A DNA stretch of 16,386 bases from Trebonia sp. (GTDB lineage Bacteria > Actinomycetota > Actinomycetes > Streptosporangiales > Streptosporangiaceae), in contig JASHXJ010000193.1 of the NCBI GenBank assembly GCA_030043595.1, forward strand, positions 1 to 16,386. Direction: 5' to 3'. This document shows positions 7,562 to 12,948 of this stretch, in pieces. Below the pieces are notes generated by a model. It saw only the letters and a program-made list of their open reading frames with translations. It had not been told where the DNA came from and ran no database searches. The position numbers were made by a program, and so were the translations under genes. Every line of letters begins with the position of its first letter. The stretch's first letter is position 1.

Positions 7562-7601
7562 GCGGCCCCGACCCGCGAACCGGGTCGGGGCCGCTTTATT
7601 T
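7562..7601 (+). terminator. Strong intrinsic terminator after the Ig-domain gene
   Basis: Arms 7562-7575 and 7581-7594 form a perfect 14-bp GC-rich stem with a 5-nt loop, followed directly by TTTATTT. It starts 21 nt after the stop codon and is the clearest terminator in the window. Confidence 0.95.
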
Positions 7602-7917
7602 CTCGCTAAAGACCCGTGATCGCGAAACGAAGGCCGTGATGGACAGCATGCCAGAGAGCGCCGGTGAGCTGTCCGAGCTGTCGCGGGCAGGTTGATATCG
7701 CCCGGCTGCGCTGGCGGCGGACGTGAGCAACTGGCTGCGCCCGGGGGCGGCCATCAGCCGCGCATCGGCGAGCATCCGCCGCGAGCCGTCGCGAACGAAG
7801 GTTGCGAAGCCGGTTGTCCACGGCGGGATGACAGTCTGGCTGAGCAGGCCGCTGAGCCGAACCGATTCGTGGTTTGCTGCTACCTACTCTTCAAGCGAAT
7901 CCCTTGAGGAGGTACGG
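7602..7917. other. Leader region of the sigma factor gene, no gene recognised
   Basis: This 316-base stretch has an open frame in phase with the sigma factor (from 7723), but its translation shows no family motif and the strong ribosome binding site lies only at its end (GAGGAGG, 7906-7912). It most likely holds the sigma operon promoter. I did not find a clear GGAAC...CGT-type ECF autoregulatory motif or any other confident promoter. Confidence 0.5.
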
Positions 7918-8529
7918 GTGAACGATCCTCCGCACCGGGGTACCGGCGCAGCGGCCTTCACCGCCAGCCGCGACCCTGCCCTCGGCGGTGCCGAGTCGCA
8001 GTTGCTGCGCAGGATCGGCCAGGGCGACGAGGAAGCGATGGCCGCGTTCTACCGTGAGCACGGCCGGGTCGTACTCGCGCAGGTGCTGCTGGTGACGGGT
8101 GAGCGCGCGCTGGCTGAGGAGATCGTGCAGGACACGATGCTCGCCGTCTGGCGCGGCGCCGGCTCCTTCCGCGGTGAGTCGTCGGCGCGTTCCTGGGTGA
8201 TCGCCATCGCCCGGCGGCAGACCCGTGACCGGCTGCGACGTCAGCGGTTGCGCGTGGTGGACGACGCCTTTCTGGCCGACCAGCCGGGTTCGGGGCCGGG
8301 GCCTGAAGTGATGGCCCTGGATCGGGCCGAACTGGCCGAGGTCAGGGTTGCGATCAGGGAGCTCGCGCCAGCCCACCGGGAGGTGCTCGGCCTTGCCTTC
8401 GGCTCCGGGCTCAGCCTCCCTGAGGTCGCCGAGGTGCTGGAGATCCCGGTCGGGACGGTGAAGAGCCGCCTGACCGCTGCGCGCACCGCGCTGTGCCGGA
8501 TTCTTAGTGAGAAGGGCCAGAACCGATGA
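7918..8529 (+). CDS. ECF-type RNA polymerase sigma factor
   Basis: A 203-residue sigma-70 family protein of extracytoplasmic-function size. Region 2 spans about 42-110 (FYREHGR, AEEIVQDTMLAVWR, then SFRGESSARSWVIAIARRQT, the core-binding and -10-recognition part). A linker with PGSGPGPEV follows. Region 4 spans about 138-196 (LAPAHREVLGLAFGSGLSLP, then VLEIPVGTVKSRLTAARTAL), with the helix-turn-helix that reads the -35 element. The GTG at 7918 is chosen because GAGGAGG ends 5 nt before it; the frame is open further upstream but without motifs. The stop overlaps the anti-sigma start by 4 nt (ATGA), so the two are translated together. The protein is presumably held at the membrane by the product of the next gene until a signal releases it. 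The regulon is unknown; neighbouring envelope and secreted genes are candidates only. Confidence 0.93.
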   Translation: MNDPPHRGTGAAAFTASRDPALGGAESQLLRRIGQGDEEAMAAFYREHGRVVLAQVLLVTGERALAEEIVQDTMLAVWRGAGSFRGESSARSWVIAIARRQTRDRLRRQRLRVVDDAFLADQPGSGPGPEVMALDRAELAEVRVAIRELAPAHREVLGLAFGSGLSLPEVAEVLEIPVGTVKSRLTAARTALCRILSEKGQNR

Positions 8530-9470
8530 ATACAGATCCCGCTGACACCCGCTCCCCCCATCTGGACCTCGAGGACCTGATCGGCGAGGTCACCGGCCAG
8601 CCGATCGCCGGCCGGGCCCGGGAGCACCTCGCGAGCTGCGCGCAGTGCCAGCTCGAGGCGAACCGGTGGAACCTTGTTGCCGACGGGATACGCGGCCTGG
8701 CGACCAGGACGCAGGAGGCACCCCAACCCACCCGTCCGCGGCACACCAGGCGGCGCGTGCTGCCGCGTCCCCTGCGGCACGCCATGCTGGCGGTCGGCGG
8801 CGCGGCGGCCGCTCTCGTCCTGCTCGTGGTAATCGGCTCCGCAGCTGGCGTCGTGCACGTGCACTTCTCCGGCGGCGGCACCCAGACGATCCTCACCGCG
8901 GTCAGCGGGTGCGCCCAGCTCGAGCAGGCCAACGGGACGCTCGAGCAGGTGAACGGCAGCAGCCTGGTCGTTAAGGCGGCCAGCGGGCAGCTGGTGACCG
9001 TGACCACGACGGCGGCCACGAAGATAGCGGCGTCCGGAGCGCTGCTCAGCGACGTCACGGACGGGGCGGCGGTTACCGTGGGAGGCACCAGCTCCGACGG
9101 TGCGATCGCGGCCGATCTAATCCTCGTCGGCAACAAGTTGTTCATGAACATACCGGGCCTCGCTGTCGTCCAGGGGACGGTATCGGACGCGAGCAGCGCT
9201 GGCTTCACCGTCGTCACGTCCGCCGGCTCCCAGGTCCCGGTGACCGCCACCGGCAGCACGGAGGTCGTCGTCACCGATGCCAGCCTGGGCATGTTGCGGG
9301 TCGGCGGCAGCACCCTCGTCGTCGGCTACGCCGGACCGAATGGCACGCTGTCGGCACTAGGGCTCGTCCAGCCTCCGGACTGGCCGGCCGGAGCGCACGC
9401 CCAAGCCCGGGTGAGCAACTGCTCGACCGCCTCGATCAACCGCGAAATCCTGGCGCTCGCCGGCGGCTGA
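8526..9470 (+). CDS. Membrane anti-sigma factor with zinc-binding N-terminus and two outer DUF5666-like modules
   Basis: A 314-residue single-pass membrane protein starting at ATG 8526, which overlaps the sigma factor stop. The cytoplasmic N-terminus has the ZAS-type motif His34-x3-Cys38-x2-Cys41 (EHLASCAQCQ), with a possible fourth ligand at His12. A basic stretch (PRHTRRRVLPRPLRH) precedes a transmembrane helix at about 86-110. The outer part has two similar beta-rich modules, about 136-203 and 214-283. Each has the plan G-T-L/V-x-x-V/A...S-L/G-x-V-V...T-x-V...D-V/S...G-x-x-V-V/T-V-G with a D/N-G-x-I/L tail, resembling DUF5666. Most small anti-sigma factors lack such an outer domain, so this part may sense a ligand or envelope state. 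Anti-sigma function is inferred from the motif and coupling; the DUF5666 match is from memory of the pattern. Confidence 0.87.
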   Translation: MNTDPADTRSPHLDLEDLIGEVTGQPIAGRAREHLASCAQCQLEANRWNLVADGIRGLATRTQEAPQPTRPRHTRRRVLPRPLRHAMLAVGGAAAALVLLVVIGSAAGVVHVHFSGGGTQTILTAVSGCAQLEQANGTLEQVNGSSLVVKAASGQLVTVTTTAATKIAASGALLSDVTDGAAVTVGGTSSDGAIAADLILVGNKLFMNIPGLAVVQGTVSDASSAGFTVVTSAGSQVPVTATGSTEVVVTDASLGMLRVGGSTLVVGYAGPNGTLSALGLVQPPDWPAGAHAQARVSNCSTASINREILALAGG

Positions 9471-9492
9471 TCCGCCAGACCCAGCACAATGG

Positions 9493-9594
9493 ATGAGTGG
9501 GCTGACACCCCACAATGGCCCGATCCGGGCGGCCGGGTTCGTCAACGACCAGTACGCCGAGCTCATCGGGCGCCACCGGGACGGCATCGGATAG
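9493..9594 (+). pseudogene. Short possible relic of an amidohydrolase
   Basis: A 33-codon frame reads LTPHNGP, then RAAGFVNDQYAELIGRHRDG, before a stop. The second part resembles the segment A-R-x-x-N-D-x-x-A-E-L-V-x-R-H-P-D-R-F of the amidohydrolase-2 family, but the other parts of such a protein (metal ligands, barrel strands) are absent on both sides. It lies in the gap between the convergent anti-sigma and PadR genes. It could also be a chance frame or a tiny unknown peptide. Confidence 0.3.
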
Positions 9595-9660
9595 CGCTCG
9601 ACGGTGATGCGACCCGGTCGGGGTGCTCGACGCCGGCGTCGCCGAGGACAGCGGCGAGCG

Positions 9661-9678
9661 CGGCCACGCGGGTGGCCG
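9661..9678 (-). terminator. Hairpin after the PadR gene
   Basis: CGGCCAC (9661-9667) and GTGGCCG (9672-9678) form a perfect 7-bp stem with a 4-nt loop, 10 nt past the PadR stop codon. There is no T-tract. Because the flanking genes converge, it could act in both directions. Confidence 0.5.
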
Positions 9679-9688
9679 ACGGTGCCCG

Positions 9689-10198
9689 TCACTCAGCCAG
9701 GAGCCGGTACAAGGCCCTTCTGGCGTTGCGGACGATCTCGACCGCTTGCTCGACCTGCCCGGGATTCGCCAATGTCGCGATCTGGTGACTCGCGGCTTCC
9801 AGTTGCTGCATTTCGGTCCGTAGCTGCGAGTTCTGAGAATTACTCCGGTCGCGCGAGTCCGGCGGGAAAGTCAGCGCGACCTCGCTGACGCGACGCTGGT
9901 CGGCCTGTTCGGCCTGCTTGCGGCCGGAAGTGGTCAGGGAGAAGACCCGACGGCCCTCGGCCTCGTGGCTTTCAACCACGCCCTTGTCCTCGAACATCTG
10001 CAGGAGCGGGTAGACGGAACCCGGACTGGGGCGCCAGTTGCCGCCAGTGAAGCTCTCGAGCCGGTCCATCAGCTCGTAGCCATGCGCGGGACCGGCCAGC
10101 AACGCGGCGAGGACGAGATCTGGCACCATGCCCCGGCGCATGCGGCGGCCGTCGCCCACGCCATCGCGAGCACCATGATGTCCTCTGTGTCCACGCAT
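9689..10198 (-). CDS. PadR-family transcriptional regulator
   Basis: A 169-residue protein with a His/Arg/Gly-rich start. The PadR winged helix follows, at roughly residues 25-95: MVPDLVLAALLAGPAHGYEL for the first helices, the signature WRPSPGSVYPLLQMFEDKGV for the recognition helix and next helix, and the wing ending in RRVFSLTTSGRK. The C-terminal third (TEMQQLEAASHQI...EQAVEIVRNARRALYRLL) looks like the helical dimer arm. PadR proteins are usually repressors whose grip is released by a small molecule. Divergence from the methyltransferase gene and the AT-rich repeats between them suggest that it controls itself and that operon. The ATG at 10198 is preferred, since GGTGAG lies 8 nt upstream; a GTG at 10207 is the alternative. 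Confidence 0.9.
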   Translation of the reverse strand: MRGHRGHHGARDGVGDGRRMRRGMVPDLVLAALLAGPAHGYELMDRLESFTGGNWRPSPGSVYPLLQMFEDKGVVESHEAEGRRVFSLTTSGRKQAEQADQRRVSEVALTFPPDSRDRSNSQNSQLRTEMQQLEAASHQIATLANPGQVEQAVEIVRNARRALYRLLAE

Positions 10199-10240
10199 CT
10201 CTCTCACTCACCGATCCCACGAGGTCAGCTCCCGCAAGCA

Positions 10241-10248
10241 GATATATC
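10241..10248. promoter_or_regulatory. GATATATC palindrome before PadR gene, likely -10/operator
   Basis: The self-complementary GATATATC lies 43 nt upstream of the PadR start and recurs at 10349-10356 before the methyltransferase gene. Read on the minus strand, TATATC could serve as a -10 element, so a repressor bound here would block PadR transcription. Confidence 0.5.
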
Positions 10249-10348
10249 ACGAAAGGGTTACCGGGCCGGCGCCCGCCCGCATTGGCCCGATTGCCCGTGG
10301 CCTATGTCAGGGCTCAGTTCTCGCGGACGACTTTCCGTAGAGTAAGAT

Positions 10349-10373
10349 GATATATCGGTAACATATCGTTAAG
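10349..10373. promoter_or_regulatory. Candidate PadR operator: GATATATC and two ATATCG-TAA repeats
   Basis: GATATATC (10349-10356) overlaps two adjacent 11-bp direct repeats, ATATCGGTAAC (10352-10362) and ATATCGTTAAG (10363-10373), which match at 9 of 11 positions and are one helical turn apart. The block is sharply AT-rich against a GC-rich background and lies 75-100 nt before the methyltransferase start. PadR proteins commonly bind ATAT-type dyads, so this is a plausible operator. Confidence 0.55.
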
Positions 10374-10447
10374 GATGAGGCCGGCCCGCCAGCTTCCCGG
10401 ACTGATAATGAGTCGCGCCTGGCGGCGTTTCCGGGCACAGTGGCCGT

Positions 10448-11182
10448 GTGCCGGAGAACTACTTCGATGAGCGGATCGCGGCGACGTACGAGACCAAGTG
10501 GCCGGAAATATTCGAGCCAGCGGTCGTTGACCCGGCTGTGAGTTTCCTCGCGGAACTGGCACGGTCAGGCACCGCTCTCGAGCTCGGCATCGGTACCGGC
10601 CGCCTCGCGCTGCCCCTCAGCCGGCGGGGTATCCGGGTGCACGGGATCGAACTGTCGCCCGCCATGGCCGAGCATCTGCAAGCCAAGCCGGGCGCCGACA
10701 GCATCGGCGTGACCATCGGGGACTTTGCCACCGCCACGGTGAGCGGGACGTTCGGGCTCGCCTACCTGGTCCGTAACACGATCATGAACCTGACCACGCA
10801 AGGCGGCCAGGTCGACTGCTTCCGCAATGTCGCCGCGCACCTGGACCCCGGCGGCTACTTCGTGATCGAGGTCATCGTCCCGGCGCTGCAGCGCCTTCCG
10901 CCTGGCGAGACTGTCCGGGCATTCACCGTTACCCCACGGCATCTTGGCTTCGACGAGTACGACATCGCCGCGCAGCGCCTTACCTCGCACCACTTCTGGG
11001 TGGTGAACGGCGAGCTTGAGACCTTCTCGGCGCCGTTCCGCTACGTATGGCCCGCGGAGCTGGACCTGATGGCGCAGCTCGCCGGACTGACGCTGCGCGA
11101 GCGGTGGAGCGGCTGGGACCGTGAACCTTTCACGAGCGACAGCACGAGCCACATCTCGGTATGGCAGAAATCGGGCGGTTGA
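10448..11182 (+). CDS. Class I SAM-dependent methyltransferase
   Basis: A 244-residue cytoplasmic protein. Residues 43-56 (ALELGIGTGRLALP) are motif I, the glycine-rich SAM-binding loop. HGIELSPAMAEHL (65-77) carries the acidic residue that binds the ribose, GDFAT (91-95) is the adenine-side motif, and HLDPGGYFVIEV (131-142) is the strand after motif III. The C-terminal part ends with RYVWPAELDLMAQLAGL and a final beta-strand, SHISVWQK, as in small-molecule methyltransferases; the substrate is unknown. Start: GTG at 10448. No good ribosome binding site is visible, and another GTG at 10446 is out of frame, so a leaderless message is possible. The next gene follows after 4 nt. A divergent PadR regulator suggests induction by a toxic or signalling compound that the enzyme might modify (inference). 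Confidence 0.88.
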   Translation: MPENYFDERIAATYETKWPEIFEPAVVDPAVSFLAELARSGTALELGIGTGRLALPLSRRGIRVHGIELSPAMAEHLQAKPGADSIGVTIGDFATATVSGTFGLAYLVRNTIMNLTTQGGQVDCFRNVAAHLDPGGYFVIEVIVPALQRLPPGETVRAFTVTPRHLGFDEYDIAAQRLTSHHFWVVNGELETFSAPFRYVWPAELDLMAQLAGLTLRERWSGWDREPFTSDSTSHISVWQKSGG

Positions 11183-11186
11183 TACG

Positions 11187-11927
11187 GTGATCGTCGTGGG
11201 TGACGTCCGGGATGTGGCCAGCGACCTGGCGCCGACCGGGGTGCTCCGGGCGGCGATCAACCTGGGCAACCCGGTCCTGGTGCAGGGCACGGCCGGTGCG
11301 CCGGCCGGAGTGGCGGTTGACATCGCCCGGGAGCTGGGAGCACGCCTGTCGGTCCCGGTGGACCTCGCCTGTTTCGATGCCGCCCGGTTGAGCCTGGCCG
11401 CGCTGGCGCGGGGCGACGCCGACATCTGCTTCGTGGCCATCGAGCCGGCCCGGGCGGCCGAGGTAGCCTTCACCGCGCCGTATGTGGTGATCGAGGGGGT
11501 GTTCGTGGTCCCTGAGGACTCCGGCATCACGACAGTCGCCGACGTCGATCGCGCGCAGGTGCGCATCGGCGCGAACCAGGGGTCAGCGTACGACCTGTTC
11601 CTGTCCCGCACCCTGCGGGAGGCCACCCTGGTCCGCGGACGGGACGGGCTCGCCCTGCTCCGCGAGCAGGGCCTGGAAGCCGGCGCCGGCATCCGGCAGG
11701 CCGTCAGTGATTTCGTCGCCCGCGATCCCCGGTTCCGCATCATCGATGAGCGGTTCATGCAGATCCGGCAGGCCGTAGGGACCACGCGCAGCCGTGCCGC
11801 CGGGACCGTCGCGTTCCTCGCCGCGGCCATCGAGGACCTGAAGTCCAGTGGCTTCGTCCGCGACGCGCTCCAGCGTTCAGGCCAGGACGGCGCCCTCGTC
11901 GCGCCGCCTGAGCCGTCGGGGTCTTAG
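11187..11927 (+). CDS. Solute-binding-protein-like (PBP2 fold) protein without signal peptide
   Basis: A 246-residue protein resembling family-3 periplasmic amino-acid-binding proteins: LAPTGVLRAAINLGNPVLVQ (first strand), GVAVDIARELGARL, LAALARGDADICFVAIEPAR, EVAFTAPYVVIEGVFVVPED, and QVRIGANQGSAYDLFLSRTL for the second lobe. The usual ligand-binding segment after the first strand is recognisable. There is no signal peptide or lipobox at any plausible start (GTG 11187 or 11196; the open frame begins inside the methyltransferase gene). The protein is therefore likely cytoplasmic and not part of a normal ABC importer, and no permease genes are nearby. It starts 4 nt after the methyltransferase stop, so the two form an operon. 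Possible roles are a ligand sensor, a carrier or an enzyme of this fold. Family assignment is fairly sure; the function is open. Confidence 0.83.
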   Translation: MIVVGDVRDVASDLAPTGVLRAAINLGNPVLVQGTAGAPAGVAVDIARELGARLSVPVDLACFDAARLSLAALARGDADICFVAIEPARAAEVAFTAPYVVIEGVFVVPEDSGITTVADVDRAQVRIGANQGSAYDLFLSRTLREATLVRGRDGLALLREQGLEAGAGIRQAVSDFVARDPRFRIIDERFMQIRQAVGTTRSRAAGTVAFLAAAIEDLKSSGFVRDALQRSGQDGALVAPPEPSGS

Positions 11928-12110
11928 CGGCAGCCCTCGGCCTGGAGGGTGAACGGCTCCGCGTGCGAGCCGTTCTCACCGACCCCGGCGACGGTGGCGC
12001 CCGCCGGGGAGGAAGAGGCTGAGGTGAGAAAGCACGGTCCGTTCCGTACCCGGATAAGAGAAGGAAAGATCACGGACAGTGATCCCGGACCTCAGCCGGA
12101 CGCGGGGCCG
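11924..12110 (-). pseudogene. Relic of an ABC transporter ATP-binding domain, broken at Walker A
   Basis: On the minus strand, from 12086 downward, the frame reads GITVRDLSFSYPGTE, then TVLSHLSLFLPGG. This is the standard entry into an ABC ATPase of the fused membrane-ATPase type (D-V-S-F-x-Y-P-G...V-L-x-x-L-S-L). The reading then needs a one-base shift to give GATVAGVGENGS, the first half of Walker A. There the match ends (HAEPFTLQ follows instead of G-K-S/T-T), with a stop at 11926-11924. Walker B, the signature motif and the membrane part are all absent. The gene is thus frameshifted and truncated. The break coincides with an inverted repeat at 11951-11975. Confidence 0.65.
11951..11975 (+). 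terminator. Hairpin after the methyltransferase/SBP operon
   Basis: GAACGGCTC (11951-11959) and GAGCCGTTC (11967-11975) form a perfect 9-bp stem with a 7-nt loop, starting 23 nt after the operon's stop codon. Flanking GGTGA/TCACC bases could extend it past a 2-nt bulge. There is no T-tract, which is common in this GC range. Confidence 0.6.
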
Positions 12111-12187
12111 GGTCTTCTCCCGCGGCGGCCCCGGCCGCAGCGCGGTGGTCGTCGAGCCATAGCAGTCAGCCGCGTACAGCAGCGCCC

Positions 12188-12778
12188 CTACCGGGCCTGT
12201 GCGCGGACCTCGCCAAACGCGGCGACGAACTGAAGGATCTGCCCCGCCAGGATCGTGACCTGGTGGGTTACATCTGGCTCCGGCATGACAGGCACGGCTG
12301 TCATCGCATGTGGCCGGACATTGAGCGCGATGCCGTAAGGGGTGGGCCAGCCCCGCAGCGCGTGCACTACCTGCCGAAGCGAGGACAGGACGCTGACGGC
12401 GGCCTGCCATCCGTCTGCCGTGGCAACACAGCCGACGGGCTTCCCGTCCAGGTACGGCGCCGGATCGTCGCGCAGCTCTTCGAGGTAGTCGAGCGCATTC
12501 TTGACGAGCCCGGAGATGCCGCCGTGATAACCGGGAGATCCGAGGACCAGTGCGTCCGCATCTCGGACGCTTTGCAGGAGATCGGCGGCATTCGGCTGGC
12601 TGCCGGCGCCGGGAGCGTAGGGATGGAGCCGGAGCGATTGCCCGGAATACAGCCTCGTCCGTGCTCCCAGCCGCTCAAGCTCATCCAGAACGCTCCGCAG
12701 GACTTGCTCCGTCGCCGAGTTCGGCCGAAGTGATCCGCCGATCGCCACGACCAGCGGCACCGTCGATGATCCGGCCAC
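12188..12778 (-). CDS. NADPH-dependent FMN reductase family flavoprotein
   Basis: A 196-residue flavodoxin-fold protein. Near the start is VPLVVAIGGSLRPNSATEQV, with the FMN phosphate loop GGSLRPNS. Around the middle is ADALVLGSPGYHGGISGLVK, then NALDYLEEL; SPxYHGGISGxxKNALDY is the family's flavin-binding signature. DGKPVGCVATADG is the following strand and loop. Relatives reduce FMN, quinones, azo dyes or metals with NAD(P)H; the exact substrate cannot be read. I chose the GTG at 12778 because GGAAGGA lies 8 nt upstream; an in-frame ATG at 12805 would place that site inside the gene. It is divergent from the MmgE/PrpD operon, with about 170 nt between them, so shared control is possible. 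Confidence 0.88.
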   Translation of the reverse strand: MAGSSTVPLVVAIGGSLRPNSATEQVLRSVLDELERLGARTRLYSGQSLRLHPYAPGAGSQPNAADLLQSVRDADALVLGSPGYHGGISGLVKNALDYLEELRDDPAPYLDGKPVGCVATADGWQAAVSVLSSLRQVVHALRGWPTPYGIALNVRPHAMTAVPVMPEPDVTHQVTILAGQILQFVAAFGEVRAQAR

Positions 12779-12903
12779 AGCAAGCTTCCTTCCGTGCGTC
12801 GGCATGACTGTACGGGCCGCCCCGATCGCGAGGTGTGATGCGTTCCAGCCACCGGGACACCGAAGTCACCAGCCGCAGGACGGTGCCGATGATGGGGTGA
12901 CGA

Positions 12904-12933
12904 AGCCGAGCGCCCGGTCACCGCTGCTCGGCT
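12904..12933. promoter_or_regulatory. 8-bp inverted repeat in the leader of the MmgE/PrpD operon
   Basis: AGCCGAGC (12904-12911) and GCTCGGCT (12926-12933) are perfectly complementary around a 14-nt spacer. The right arm ends 2 nt before the GGGAGG ribosome binding site (12936-12941). It could be a regulator-binding site or a leader hairpin that affects translation of the first gene. Confidence 0.4.
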
Positions 12934-12948
12934 CTGGGAGGCACTCCG

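Noticed and set aside
7723..7917. N-terminal extension of the sigma factor to an upstream start
   Set aside because: The added 65 residues have no sigma-family similarity, and the strong GAGGAGG site lies just before GTG 7918.
10565..11830. 421-codon minus-strand frame across the methyltransferase and SBP-like genes
   Set aside because: It spans two well-supported plus genes and its translation is Arg/Ser/Ala low-complexity.
11976..12410. 144-codon minus-strand frame taken as a whole gene
   Set aside because: Its first half only overlaps the FMN reductase gene in another frame and has no motif. Only the part from about 12110 down resembles an ABC ATPase, and that is broken, so it was called a pseudogene instead.
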